The position numbers and the translations under genes are program-made. A model generated the notes under the pieces. The model saw only the letters and a list, made by a program, of their open reading frames with translations. It did not search any database and was not told the DNA's origin. Shown one piece after another: positions 17,913 through 27,122 of a stretch of DNA of 64,000 nt (its first letter is position 1; each line of letters starts with the position of its first letter). This DNA is from Thalassococcus profundi (GTDB lineage: Bacteria; Pseudomonadota; Alphaproteobacteria; Rhodobacterales; Rhodobacteraceae): assembly GCF_003344785.1 (NCBI RefSeq), contig NZ_QPMK01000003.1, forward strand, positions 265,876 to 329,875. The letters run 5' to 3'.

Positions 17913-18286
17913 CGGAGGTGAATTCCGTGCGCTGCACCCGTACTCGAGCCTTCGGGCTCATCGTTCTCAAGCGCCTGCGGGCGCGTATTCGATTGTTTCA
18001 TGAGCTGAAAAACGTCCTCCCCAGAATCGAAGCGTAGGCAGCGCGTCAGGTTCTGTCAACATTCGACAAAATGCTTTCTCGGGCCCGGACCCGCCGCTAA
18101 GCGTCCAATCAGCCCGGAAATTGGGCAGTCCGTCTCGGCGGGACTGTCCGGCCGACCGGGATGCCCGATACCGATGGACCGCGGTGCATGTCGGCTTTAC
18201 CAATCGGGACCGCGGGCCCCGGACCATGCGGCGAGATCGACGCCCCTCCGCGCGACCCGAGCCCGACCCTCCAAGGACCGCGCCCC
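17913..18286. other. Divergent intergenic region between the TRAP operon and the amidase gene
   Basis: No gene seen. It should hold the promoters for both directions. A tight hairpin GAGCC-TTCG-GGCTC lies at 17946-17959 in the leader of the propeller gene, without a following T run. A second inverted pair (CAGTCC at about 18127 and GGACTG at about 18141) lies in the amidase leader. Confidence 0.5.
17946..17959. promoter_or_regulatory. UUCG-tetraloop hairpin in the leader of the TRAP operon
   Basis: GAGCC and GGCTC arms enclose a TTCG loop, one of the most stable RNA tetraloops. It lies 34-47 bases before the start codon of the propeller gene and is not followed by a T tract on either strand, so it is more likely an mRNA-stabilising or attenuating element than a terminator. 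Confidence 0.35.
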
Positions 18287-19483
18287 ATGGACGATTCGCG
18301 AGATTTTTCCGATCTGTCGCCATGGGAGCCGCACATCCGGTCGTTCGTGGCGTTCTGCCCACCGGACGCCCGGGCGGCGCCATCCTCCGGCCCGCTTCGG
18401 GGGCTGACCGTCGGAGTCAAGGACATCATCGACGTGGCGGGCCTTCCGACCCGGAACGGCAGCGCCGCCTGCGAGGGCGCCGCGCCGGCAGAGGCGGATG
18501 CGCCGGTGGTGGCGGCGTTGCGGCAGGCGGGGGCGCGGATCGTCGGCAAGACGACCACGACGGAATTCGCCTTCACCGATCCCACCGCCTGCCGCAACCC
18601 ACACGACCTGACCCGCACGCCCGGCGGGTCGAGCAGCGGATCGGGTGCGGCGGTGGCGGCGGGGTTGGTGGACCTTGCGCTGGGCACGCAGACCGCCGGA
18701 TCGCTCTGCCGTCCGGCGGCTTATTGCGGCGTCGTCGGGGTCAAGCCGACCTATGGCGTGCTGCCTGTTGAAGGCATGACGCCGCTGGCCCGAAGCTTCG
18801 ACACCGTGGGGATCATCGCGCGCGACGTGGCCGTGGCGCGGTCGGCGTTTTCCGTCCTGGCGCCGAACGCCGCGGAGACGGCCGATCCGTTGCGATCTGC
18901 GCGCCTCCTGCTGCCAACGCAGACGCGGGCCACACAAGAGACGCACGCGGCGTGGCAGGACGCAGCCGACGCCATGGGCGCCGCGCGCGAAGTGGTGCCC
19001 GAGATCGACGTGGCCGCCATCGTCGCCGCGCATCGTTGCGTGATGCAGGCCGAGGCGGCCGAGACCCATGCGGCGCTCCTGCACCCGGACCGGATCGGCC
19101 TGCTGCAACCGAAGTTCCGCGCCGGGCTGGAGGCCGGTGCGACGCTGTCGCCCGGCGAGGTGGCAGAGGCAAGGAACACGCTGGACGCGGCGCGGATGGC
19201 GTTCTGGCGGCAGATGCAAGAGGTGGATGTCATCCTGACCCTGCCGGTGCCCGACGGTGCGCCGCTGATCGACGGCACGACCGGGTTTCAGGATTGGCTG
19301 ACGCCCTGGACCGTGGTCGGCGGCCCGCTGGTGAGCCTGCCATGGGGGCTGGACAGCCTCGGGCGGCCGCGGGCGGTGATGCTGGCCGGGCATCCGGGTG
19401 ACGACCTGCGCCTGCTGTCGGTCGCGGCATCGCTGGAATCCAAGGCGCCGCCGATCCCGCGCCCGCAGCCTCCCGGGGCCTAG
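18287..19483 (+). CDS. Amidase-signature family amidase
   Basis: A 398-residue hydrolase with the Ser-cisSer-Lys triad: Lys45 in G-V-K-D-I-I-D, cis-Ser116 in G-G-S-S-S-G-S-G and nucleophile Ser139 in Q-T-A-G-S. It is a compact member, somewhat shorter than GatA. The ATG at 18287 starts just before the conserved region; an in-frame extension to 18161 has no homology and was left out. The gene converges on RidA with a four-base overlap of 3' ends. Context suggests it cleaves an amide in the same pathway as the allophanate hydrolase. Confidence 0.85.
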   Translation: MDDSRDFSDLSPWEPHIRSFVAFCPPDARAAPSSGPLRGLTVGVKDIIDVAGLPTRNGSAACEGAAPAEADAPVVAALRQAGARIVGKTTTTEFAFTDPTACRNPHDLTRTPGGSSSGSGAAVAAGLVDLALGTQTAGSLCRPAAYCGVVGVKPTYGVLPVEGMTPLARSFDTVGIIARDVAVARSAFSVLAPNAAETADPLRSARLLLPTQTRATQETHAAWQDAADAMGAAREVVPEIDVAAIVAAHRCVMQAEAAETHAALLHPDRIGLLQPKFRAGLEAGATLSPGEVAEARNTLDAARMAFWRQMQEVDVILTLPVPDGAPLIDGTTGFQDWLTPWTVVGGPLVSLPWGLDSLGRPRAVMLAGHPGDDLRLLSVAASLESKAPPIPRPQPPGA

Positions 19484-19950
19484 CCGCGCAGGCGCACCAC
19501 GGCATCGACCTCGACGGCGGCATTGCCGGGCAGGCCGCAGACGCCGACGGCGGTGCGCGCATGCCAGCCGGCGTCGCCGAAGAGTGTCAGGAACACCTCG
19601 GTCGCGCCGTCGATCACCGCCGGGGTCGCGCCGAAACCGGGGGCGCAGTTGACGAAGCCGCCCAGCCGCAGGATGCCGTCGACACGGTCGAGGTCGCCGT
19701 CGCAAGCCTCGCGCAGGCGATAAAGCAGGTTGAGCGCGCAGACCTGCGCCGCCTTGCGGGCCTGGGCAATGGCGTCGGGCGTGTCCGCCACCGGGCCGGT
19801 ATGGGTGACGGCGCCGTCCCATTCGCAGATCTGGCCCGAGAGGTATACGACCAACCCGTCGCGTCGGTAGGGCAGGAACCGGCCGCGCGGGGTCCAGTCG
19901 GGCGGCAGGGTCAGGCCCGCCGCCTGCAACCGCTGCTCGACGCGCCCCAT
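19480..19950 (-). CDS. RidA/YjgF-family protein
   Basis: A 156-residue protein of the RidA superfamily (members deaminate reactive enamines/imines). Visible family features: V-V-Y-L-S-G-Q-I-C near 36-43, the V-x-G-F-V-N-C-A-P-G-F segment, and the end A-V-G-V-C-G-L-P-G-N-A-A-V-E-V-D-A-V-V. The usual catalytic R of C-R-x-x-V type enzymes is replaced in G-L-P-G-N, so it may belong to an Rid2-7-like subgroup. Its start overlaps the allophanate hydrolase stop by one base (TGATG). Confidence 0.82.
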   Translation of the reverse strand: MGRVEQRLQAAGLTLPPDWTPRGRFLPYRRDGLVVYLSGQICEWDGAVTHTGPVADTPDAIAQARKAAQVCALNLLYRLREACDGDLDRVDGILRLGGFVNCAPGFGATPAVIDGATEVFLTLFGDAGWHARTAVGVCGLPGNAAVEVDAVVRLRG

Positions 19951-21755
19951 CAGGCGGTTTCCAGCGGCTGGTCCAGGTAGGCGCGCCAGTCGCCCAGATG
20001 GGTGATCTCTGTCGCCCCGGCGATGCCGTCGGCCTCGCAGAGGAACCCCTTGACGCGGGTGCCGTCCGACAGCTCGACCGATCCGATCGACAGCGGCGCG
20101 GGCACCTGTTCGATGAAGCTGCCGAAGGCGGCCTTGGGCAGCGACCAGACCTCGACCGCGACGGCGCCGGCCTTGGGGCCGCTGTCGCGCAGAAGTCCGG
20201 GACGCGCGGGGGGACCGCCGGCAAGGGCGTAGAAGCGGTACCAAGGCGCGGTGTGATCCGCGCGCAGGAAGCTGGCCCCGAGTGCGGTGAGCTGGCCGTT
20301 GAGCGGCAGCCCGGACATATGCGCGCCGCAGACCGCGAGCTCGATCCGGTCATCCTGCGCGGCGGGCAGAGCTGCGGGCGTCGGCACGGGATGCGCCGTG
20401 GCGCCAAGGGGCCGCGGGCAATCGGCTTCGAAGCCGCGGGCGACGGCGGCGATGGCCGCATCCTCTCCGGCCCTGGCCAACAGCGTGACGCTTCCGGGCC
20501 GCCCGTCGCTGCGCGGTGCGGTCGGCACGGCGATGCCGCACAGGTCGAGCAGGTTCACGAAGTTTGTGTAGGTGCCCAGCATCGAGTTCGGGCCCACCGG
20601 GTCGGCCTCGATCTCGGCCACCGTCACGAAGCGTGGGATGGTCGGCACGCAGAGCATGTCGAGCCCGGCCAGCAGTGGCTCGGCCTCGCGTTTGAGTTCG
20701 GCCAAGCGGTAAATGCCCCGGAAGGCGTCGTCGGCGCTCATCGTCTCGGCCAGTCCGATGATCTGGCGCGTCACCGGCAAAACGGCCTCGGGGTCCCGCG
20801 CCAGAAGGTCGGCGATCACCGTGTGCCGCTCGGCCACCCAGGCGCCCTGGTAGAGCATGGCGGCGATGGCGTAGAGCGGGGTGAAATCCACCTCGACGAT
20901 CTCGGCACCCTGTGTGGCCAGTCTTGCCACGTCGCGGGCGAATGTCTCTTGCTGCACGCTGTCGCCGTCGAACGCGCTGGAGGCCGCGTCGGGCACGCCG
21001 ATCCGCAGGGCCGGTAGGGGCGCGGTCAGAGGCTTGGACGGCAGCGGTTTCGAATAGGCATCCGCCGGGTCGAAGCCACGGGCCACCTCGAAGGCGGCAA
21101 AGGCGTCGTCGACCGTCAGCGCGAAGACCGACACGGTATCGAGCGTGCGGCAGGCGGGCACCACGCCGCCGGCCGAAAGCGCGCCAAGCGTCGGTTTCAG
21201 CCCGACGATATTGTTGAGCGCCGCGGGCACGCGGCCCGACCCTGCGGTGTCGGTGCCCAGCGAGAAGGCGACGGCGCCGTGGCCGACGACCACGCCCGAC
21301 CCGCCCGAGGACCCGCCGGGCACGATCTCCGGGTCGACGGCATTCCGCGGCGCGCCATAGGGTGTGCGCACGCCGACGAGGCCGGTGGCGAACTGGTCGA
21401 GGTTGGTCTTGCCGATCATCAGCGCCCCCGCCGCGCGCAACCGGGCGACGACGAAGGCGTCCCTTTCGGGCGTATAGGCATAGGCGGGGCAGGCGGCCGT
21501 GGTGGGCAGCCCCGCCACGTCGATGTTGTCCTTGACCGCGAAGGGGATGCCCCAGAGCGGTTTCGCCGGATCATAGGCCCCCAGTGCACAGGCCTCCGCC
21601 ATAAGGCTGTCGCGGTCGCAAAGGTGGATGAAGATGCCTGGATCGCCGATCCGGTCGAGCCGCGCCAGCACCTCGTCGACGACCTCTTCGGGGCGGGTGC
21701 CCCTGGCATAGGCGTCTTGGAGGGCGGCGATTGTAAAGGGCAGGGAACTGAGCAT
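19950..21755 (-). CDS. atzF: Allophanate hydrolase
   Basis: A 601-residue enzyme that splits allophanate into carbon dioxide and ammonia. The amidase domain has Lys75 (A-V-K-D-N-I-D), cis-Ser150 (G-G-S-S-G-G-S-G) and Ser173 (T-A-G-S-G). The C-terminal allophanate hydrolase domain, about 440-601, is complete with C-G-A-H-M-S-G-L-P-L-N. Start is ATG 21755, or GTG two codons upstream at 21761. No urea carboxylase gene is adjacent, so allophanate would have to arise from another ureide. It sits between the ABC transporter ATPase and RidA in one operon. Confidence 0.88.
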   Translation of the reverse strand: MLSSLPFTIAALQDAYARGTRPEEVVDEVLARLDRIGDPGIFIHLCDRDSLMAEACALGAYDPAKPLWGIPFAVKDNIDVAGLPTTAACPAYAYTPERDAFVVARLRAAGALMIGKTNLDQFATGLVGVRTPYGAPRNAVDPEIVPGGSSGGSGVVVGHGAVAFSLGTDTAGSGRVPAALNNIVGLKPTLGALSAGGVVPACRTLDTVSVFALTVDDAFAAFEVARGFDPADAYSKPLPSKPLTAPLPALRIGVPDAASSAFDGDSVQQETFARDVARLATQGAEIVEVDFTPLYAIAAMLYQGAWVAERHTVIADLLARDPEAVLPVTRQIIGLAETMSADDAFRGIYRLAELKREAEPLLAGLDMLCVPTIPRFVTVAEIEADPVGPNSMLGTYTNFVNLLDLCGIAVPTAPRSDGRPGSVTLLARAGEDAAIAAVARGFEADCPRPLGATAHPVPTPAALPAAQDDRIELAVCGAHMSGLPLNGQLTALGASFLRADHTAPWYRFYALAGGPPARPGLLRDSGPKAGAVAVEVWSLPKAAFGSFIEQVPAPLSIGSVELSDGTRVKGFLCEADGIAGATEITHLGDWRAYLDQPLETA

Positions 21756-21801
21756 CGGCACGGTCTTTCGGTCTTGGGGCTTCGGGTCTCGGGGCCTGGG
21801 A

Positions 21802-23436
21802 TCACGCCGCGGCGATGCGGCGGGCCGGGGGTTTTGGCGCGGCGGCCAGCAACTCCCTTGTATAGGGATGCGTCGGCTCTGACATCACCCGATGTGCCGG
21901 GCCTTCCTCGACGATGGCGCCGTCCTTCATGACCAGCACGTGGTCGCACAAGAGCCGCACAACGTGCAGGTCGTGGCTGACGAAGAGGTAGCTCAGCCCC
22001 AGCTTGGCGCGCAGATCGACCAGCAGGTTCAGCACCACCGCCTGGATCGACACGTCGAGCGCGGCGGTCGGCTCGTCGAGGATCAGGAAGCGCGGGTTGA
22101 GCGCCACCGCCCGGGCGATGCCCACGCGCGCCTTCTGTCCGCCGGACAGCTGGTGCGGAAACCGGTCGAGCAAGGGAAGGGGCAAGCCGACGAGGGCCGC
22201 CAGTTCCTCGATCCGCGCGGCCAGGGCCGATCCTCCCATGCCGCCCAGCCTCCGCAGCGGTTCGGCGATGGTCTGTCGGGCGGAGTGGCGCGGGTTGAGG
22301 CTGTCGGTGGCGTCCTGGAACACCATCTGGATATCGGCCCGGCGCGGGTCCTTGACGAAACGCTGTGCGGGAATGCCGGCGATGTCCTGTCCGTCGAACA
22401 GGATCGTGCCGCTGGTCGGGTCCAGCAGCCGCACGAGGATTTCCGAGGTCGTGGACTTGCCGCAGCCCGACTCGCCCACCAGCCCGACGCTCTGGCCCTG
22501 GTCGATGCGGAACGAGATGCCGCGCACCGCGTGCACAGGACCGGACTTGCCCTGGTAGGTCTTCACGAGGTCCGTGACCTCGAGCAGCGGGCGCGGATGC
22601 ACCTTGTGCGGGATCAGCGCCTTGCGCTCTTCGGGCGGCAGCAGGCTGCGGATGCTTTCGCCCTCGCGCGGGGTCGCGTCCACCAGCTTGCGGCTGTAGG
22701 CGTGCTGCGGGTCCGAGAAGATCTGCACGGGGTCGCCCTGTTCGACGATCTGCCCGTCCTTCATCACCATGATCCGGTCGCAGTACTGCGCGGCAAGGCC
22801 AAGGTCGTGGGTGATCAGGATGCTGCTCATGCCGCGGTCGCGGATCAGGTCACGAACGAGGTCCATCACCGCCTTCTGCGTGGTGATGTCGAGCCCGGTG
22901 GTCGGCTCGTCGGCGATCAGCAGCTTGGGGTCGCAAGCCAAGGCGATGGCGCAGACGATACGCTGGCACATGCCGCCCGAGAGCTCGAACGGGTAGGCGT
23001 CGTAGCGCGCGGCGGCGTCCTTGATCCGCACCGCCTCGAGCGCCGCGATGGCCTTGGTGCGGGCGTCCTGCCGGGTGGCGCGGCCGTGCTGGCGCAGCAC
23101 GTCCTCGATCTGGTGGCCGACCTTGCGGATCGGGTTCAGCGCCGCGCGCGGGTTCTGGAAAATCATCGAGATCTCGCGCCCGCGGATGTCGCGCATGTTC
23201 CGCTCGGACGCGCGGCGCAGGTCGGTGCCGGAATAGCTGGCCTCGCCCGCCCGGATCACGCCGCCCGCATCGAGGATGCGCATCAGCGCGTAGGAGGTCA
23301 CCGACTTGCCGGATCCGCTTTCCCCGACGATGCCGAGGATCTCGCCCTTGGCGAGGTCGAAGCTGATGCCGCGCACCGCGTCCACCTGGCCCCGGCGGGT
23401 CTGGAAACTGACGGCAAGGTTCCGCACGTTCAGCAT
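21802..23436 (-). CDS. Dipeptide/oligopeptide-type ABC transporter, fused double ATPase
   Basis: A 544-residue protein carrying DppD- and DppF-like halves in one chain. The first half (about 1-255) has G-E-S-G-S-G-K-S and L-S-G-G-M-C-Q-R. The second half (about 275-535) has G-E-S-G-C-G-K-S-T and L-S-G-G-Q-K-A-R. Each half has its own Walker B and C-terminal dipeptide-type extension (H-A-Y-S-R-K-L and H-P-Y-T-R-E-L-L). The fused arrangement resembles GsiA/YejF. It lies three bases after the DppC-like gene. Confidence 0.92.
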   Translation of the reverse strand: MLNVRNLAVSFQTRRGQVDAVRGISFDLAKGEILGIVGESGSGKSVTSYALMRILDAGGVIRAGEASYSGTDLRRASERNMRDIRGREISMIFQNPRAALNPIRKVGHQIEDVLRQHGRATRQDARTKAIAALEAVRIKDAAARYDAYPFELSGGMCQRIVCAIALACDPKLLIADEPTTGLDITTQKAVMDLVRDLIRDRGMSSILITHDLGLAAQYCDRIMVMKDGQIVEQGDPVQIFSDPQHAYSRKLVDATPREGESIRSLLPPEERKALIPHKVHPRPLLEVTDLVKTYQGKSGPVHAVRGISFRIDQGQSVGLVGESGCGKSTTSEILVRLLDPTSGTILFDGQDIAGIPAQRFVKDPRRADIQMVFQDATDSLNPRHSARQTIAEPLRRLGGMGGSALAARIEELAALVGLPLPLLDRFPHQLSGGQKARVGIARAVALNPRFLILDEPTAALDVSIQAVVLNLLVDLRAKLGLSYLFVSHDLHVVRLLCDHVLVMKDGAIVEEGPAHRVMSEPTHPYTRELLAAAPKPPARRIAAA

Positions 23437-23439
23437 GGC

Positions 23440-24327
23440 TCAGGTCCTCTTGCGGGGGTCGACGATGTCGCGCAGCCCGTCGCCCAGCAGGTTGAAGGTG
23501 AAGACCGCGATCATCAGCCAGAGCCCCGGAAAGACCGCCAGCCACCATTCGCCCGAGACGATGAAGTTGGCGCCCTCCGCGACCATGATGCCCCATTCCG
23601 GCGTCGGCGGGCGCACGCCCAGACCGATGAACGACAGGCCCGCAGCATTGAGGATGGCCCAGCCGAGGTTCAGCGAGACCTGCACCATCATCGGCGGCAG
23701 CGCATTGGGGAAGATGTGCAGCGCCAGCACCCGCAGGTCCGAATTGCCCGACAGCTTCGCCGCCCGGGCAAAACCCGCGTCGCGGCGGATGTTGACCTCG
23801 GCCCGCACCAGCCTTGCGTAGAAGGGCATGTTGATGATGGCGGTGGCGTAGATGATGTTCTCGATCGTGTTGCCGAGCGCCGCGACGATGCCCATGGCCA
23901 GCACGAACAGCGGAAAGGCCATGATCGTGTCGAGGAACCGGTTCAGGATGATGTCGAGCCAGCCGCCCCAATAGCCCGCGATGGCGCCCAGGATCGACCC
24001 GACCACGAAAGACAGCGCCACCGCGGCCACGGAAATCGACAGGTCCAGCCGCGTCGCCACGATCACCCGGCTGAAGACGTCGCGCCCGATCTGGTCGGTG
24101 CCGAACCAATGCTCCATGGAGGGAGGCTGCAACGCCTTCGCAGCGTTGGTCTCGAGCGGATCGTAGGGCACCACCGACGGGCCGAAGAGGGCGCAGAAGA
24201 TCAAGAAGGCGAAAAGTCCGAAGGCCAGAAGCGTCACCGGGTTGGCGCGCAGCACGTAGACCAGGTGCTCGAAGCTGCCGGACTGGCGCGCGTTTGCGGA
24301 TTTGGCGGGGGCGGGCATGTCGGTCAT
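23440..24327 (-). CDS. Dipeptide-type ABC transporter permease (DppC-like)
   Basis: A 295-residue membrane protein with an N-terminal helix, the long DppC periplasmic loop (W-F-G-T-D-Q-I-G-R-D-V-F-S-R) and the E-A-A-like cytoplasmic loop L-V-R-A-E-V-N-I-R-R-D-A-G-F-A-R-A-A-K. Its start overlaps the DppB-like gene by four bases. Confidence 0.92.
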   Translation of the reverse strand: MTDMPAPAKSANARQSGSFEHLVYVLRANPVTLLAFGLFAFLIFCALFGPSVVPYDPLETNAAKALQPPSMEHWFGTDQIGRDVFSRVIVATRLDLSISVAAVALSFVVGSILGAIAGYWGGWLDIILNRFLDTIMAFPLFVLAMGIVAALGNTIENIIYATAIINMPFYARLVRAEVNIRRDAGFARAAKLSGNSDLRVLALHIFPNALPPMMVQVSLNLGWAILNAAGLSFIGLGVRPPTPEWGIMVAEGANFIVSGEWWLAVFPGLWLMIAVFTFNLLGDGLRDIVDPRKRT

Positions 24328-25358
24328 TTTGAATCAAACCCGATGCGGGGGTCGATCGCCGTGTAAAGCAGGTCGATCACCAGATTGAGCAACACGAAGA
24401 GCAGTGCCATCGCAAGCACGAAGCCCTGCACGGCGGCGTAATCCGACACCACCAGCGCCTCGACCGCGTAGGACCCGATGCCGGGCCAGGCAAAGACCTT
24501 CTCCACCAGCACGTTGGCGCCCAGGGCGAAGGAAAACACCATGCCCAGCGTCGTCACCACCGGCAGCAGCGCATTGCGGAAGGCATAGCCGTAAAGCACG
24601 CGGCTCCGGCTCAGCCCTGCGGCGCGGGCGGTGCGGATGAAATCCGACGACAGCGCCGTCAGCATCGCCGCGCGGGTCATCCGCGCCACAGGGGCCAGGG
24701 TAAAGAGCGCCAGCGTGCCCGCGGGCAGGATCAGCTGCTTGGCGGCCCCCCACCAGGTTTCCCAATCGCCGGCGATGGCGGCGTCGATCAGGTAGAAGCC
24801 GGTGACGTGCTCGGGTTCGAGGTAGATGAAGTCGAGCCGCCCCAGCGGCGAGGGCGCGATGCCCAGGAGGTAGTAGAAGACGTAGATCAGCACGATCCCG
24901 GTGAAGAAGGTGGGCAGGGAAACGCCCGCCGTGACGATCACGCGGCAGAGGTGGTCGACCCAGGTGCCGGGCCGCGTCGCCGCCAGCACGCCCAGCGGGA
25001 TGGCGATGGCGCAGGCCAGCAGCAGCGCCGTCAGCGTCAGTTCAAGCGAGGCGGGCAGGCGGTTGGCGAGGTCGGTCGCCACCGCACGGCCCGAGGTCAG
25101 CGACTGGCCCAGGTCGCCGCGCATCAGTTCTCCGACGTAGATCAGGAATTGCTGCGGCAGCGGCTTGTCGAGGCCCATGGCGACGCGGGTTTCCTGGATC
25201 GAGGCCTCGTCGGCCATGACACCGGCGAAATAGACCGCCGGGTCGCCGGGCAGGGCGCGGGTCAGAACGAAGCTGATGACCACGACCCCGACGACGACCG
25301 GGATCGCCTGCGCGCAGCGCAACAGCACCGCGCGCAGCCGGGGATGGGTGCGCAGCAT
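24324..25358 (-). CDS. Dipeptide-type ABC transporter permease (DppB-like)
   Basis: A 344-residue membrane protein with about six helices, starting with a single helix and the A-L-P-G-D-P-A motif of DppB/OppB. The coupling loop reads F-I-R-T-A-R-A-A-G-L-S-R-S-R-V-L-Y-G-Y-A-F-R-N-A-L-L-P-V in short conserved steps. It lies three bases after the binding-protein gene. Confidence 0.92.
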   Translation of the reverse strand: MLRTHPRLRAVLLRCAQAIPVVVGVVVISFVLTRALPGDPAVYFAGVMADEASIQETRVAMGLDKPLPQQFLIYVGELMRGDLGQSLTSGRAVATDLANRLPASLELTLTALLLACAIAIPLGVLAATRPGTWVDHLCRVIVTAGVSLPTFFTGIVLIYVFYYLLGIAPSPLGRLDFIYLEPEHVTGFYLIDAAIAGDWETWWGAAKQLILPAGTLALFTLAPVARMTRAAMLTALSSDFIRTARAAGLSRSRVLYGYAFRNALLPVVTTLGMVFSFALGANVLVEKVFAWPGIGSYAVEALVVSDYAAVQGFVLAMALLFVLLNLVIDLLYTAIDPRIGFDSK

Positions 25359-25361
25359 GGC

Positions 25362-26975
25362 TCAGCCCACGCTGATCGGACGGACGTCGAGCTGGCGGTG
25401 GAACCAGAACTCGTAGCCCTCGGCCCCGTTCGCCGCCACGTTCAGCGCCGGCTGGTAGAGCGGGATGCGCGGCAGTTCGTCCAGCGCGATCTCGAACATG
25501 CGCTGGATCATCGGGGCCCATTCCGGATCGTCCATCGGCATGTGCAGGGTGGCGTCGACCAGCTCTTCCATCTCTTCGTTGCGGTAGTTCGACGAATTGA
25601 ACAGGTGCCCGTCCTTGTAGGCCCAGAAGAAGTAGTAGTCGGGCGTGTTGAGCCAGCCGCCGAAGTTCTCCAGATGCAGCGGCAGGCGCTTTTCGACCAG
25701 CACCGCGGTGCGCCAATTGGCGCCGGGGATCTTCTCGATCTCGGCGGTGATGCCGATCTTGGCCAGCGCCTCCTGCACCAGCAGGGCCGTGGGCTCCATC
25801 CAGGACGCGAGGTCGAGGCTGATCGACAGCGGCACCTCGAAGCCGTCGGGGTAGGCTGAGGCGGCCATCAGTTCCTTTGCCCTGTCGAGATCGGTGTCGT
25901 ATTGCGTCTTGCGCGGCCACTGGGTGTCGCCCGCGGCGATCTCCGCTTCACCGCCATAAAGCGGCAGGCCGCGGCCGAAAGCGGCGGTCTGGAAGATGTC
26001 CTCGTAGGGGATGGCATAGGCGATGGCCTTGCGCACGTTGGCATCCTGGAACGGCTCGAAGCTGAAGTTCGGGCACAGGCAATGGATGCAGTTCTCGACC
26101 GGGGTCGAGAAGACGTCGATCGTGTCGGCAAGCTCCGCGGCGTCCTTGTCGGGGATGCCGAAGGCCATCTGGACGTCACCGCGTTCCACCAGCGCGCGCC
26201 GGGTGGCGGGGCTGGGCACTTCGCGGATGACCACGCGCTTCAGCGCGGGCAGGGGACCGCCGGCCCAGTCGTCGTTGCGCTCGTAGACCAGTTGTTCGCC
26301 GGGCGCCCACCGCAGCACCTTGAACGCGCCGGACCCGGCCGGGGTGGTGTGCAGGTATTCCAGCCCCCAGGGGTCGTCTTCCGCCGCGTTTTCCTGCACT
26401 TCGACGGAGTTGATGATGTAGGGCACCGGCACCGCGAGGTCCGGAATGGTCAGTTTCGACGGGCGGTCGAGCGTGATGACGAAGGTCGCGTCGTCCACCG
26501 CTTCGAACTGGTCCGGGCGTTCCAGACCGCCTGCCTTCATCTGCACGGTGGGAAAGCCGCCGACGGTCACGGCGCGGTCGAAGGACCACTTCACGTCCTG
26601 CGCCGTCACCTGCCGCCCGTCCCAGAACCGCGCCTCGGGCTTCAGCTTGAAGGTCAGGGTCTTGCCGTCCTCGGACACGGCCCAGCTTTCCGCAAGCTCC
26701 GGTTCGATCACCGAATAGTCGTAGGACAGGCCGCCGCCGATGGCTTCCTTGGTGCCGAAGGACACCAGCCGGTCATAGCAGTTTATGCCGACCTGGTAGG
26801 CGGCGCGGCTGGTGCCGGAGCGGTGCAGGTCGAGCGAATTGATCGTCTCGCCGATCACCACCACCATCGTGTCAGAGCCCTGTGCCGCCGCGGGCATTGC
26901 CCGCAGGAAGGGCAGGACCGATGCAGCGCCCGCGCCCATCTTGAGAAAATTCCGCCGTGTGGTGCCTTGGGTCAT
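25362..26975 (-). CDS. Dipeptide-type ABC transporter substrate-binding protein
   Basis: A 537-residue SBP of the DppA/OppA family. The N-terminus T-T-R-R-N-F-L-K-M-G followed by a hydrophobic stretch and A-A-A-Q is a Tat signal. ATG 26975 is chosen because GAGGA stands six bases upstream and the Tat motif follows directly; the open frame extends further upstream without similarity. The Dpp-type core W-A-V-S-E-D-G-K-T-L-T-F-K-L is present. It is the first gene of the six-gene operon ending with RidA; the ligand may be a peptide, opine or ureido compound. Confidence 0.9.
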   Translation of the reverse strand: MTQGTTRRNFLKMGAGAASVLPFLRAMPAAAQGSDTMVVVIGETINSLDLHRSGTSRAAYQVGINCYDRLVSFGTKEAIGGGLSYDYSVIEPELAESWAVSEDGKTLTFKLKPEARFWDGRQVTAQDVKWSFDRAVTVGGFPTVQMKAGGLERPDQFEAVDDATFVITLDRPSKLTIPDLAVPVPYIINSVEVQENAAEDDPWGLEYLHTTPAGSGAFKVLRWAPGEQLVYERNDDWAGGPLPALKRVVIREVPSPATRRALVERGDVQMAFGIPDKDAAELADTIDVFSTPVENCIHCLCPNFSFEPFQDANVRKAIAYAIPYEDIFQTAAFGRGLPLYGGEAEIAAGDTQWPRKTQYDTDLDRAKELMAASAYPDGFEVPLSISLDLASWMEPTALLVQEALAKIGITAEIEKIPGANWRTAVLVEKRLPLHLENFGGWLNTPDYYFFWAYKDGHLFNSSNYRNEEMEELVDATLHMPMDDPEWAPMIQRMFEIALDELPRIPLYQPALNVAANGAEGYEFWFHRQLDVRPISVG

Positions 26976-27070
26976 GAAAAAATCCTCGCGCTGTTGGACG
27001 TTCTTGAGATTCGTCTTTGGCAAAAGCGTGCGGGGTTCCATCGTTCACTTCTACTGCTATAAATTCACGA

Positions 27071-27095
27071 ATGCGGTGCAAATCTTGCAACGCAT
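27071..27095. promoter_or_regulatory. Long palindrome with a LysR T-N11-A core in the divergent promoter region
   Basis: ATGCG-g-TGCAA (27071-27081) and TTGCA-a-CGCAT (27085-27095) form a 25-bp inverted repeat with a three-base centre and perfect arms apart from one unpaired base per side. T27077 and A27089 frame the T-N11-A core of LysR-type operators. It sits between the divergent LysR gene and the ABC/allophanate hydrolase operon, where such a regulator should bind. Confidence 0.7.
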
Positions 27096-27122
27096 GGAGA
27101 TAAGGGACACGCGATCAGACAC

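Noticed and set aside
19480-21755. A full urea amidolyase pathway
   Set aside because: There is allophanate hydrolase but no biotin-dependent urea carboxylase or its accessory genes nearby.
21892-24366. An 824-codon plus-strand open frame
   Set aside because: Shadow of the ABC ATPase and DppC-like genes on the minus strand; rich in R, H, D, G, without recognisable motifs.
7329-27083. 15-base match CGAATGCGGTGCAAA at 7329 and 27069, the latter being half of the LysR palindrome
   Set aside because: In 64 kb of GC-rich DNA one or more 15-base matches are expected by chance, and the 7.3 kb copy lacks the second arm, so no shared regulation is claimed.
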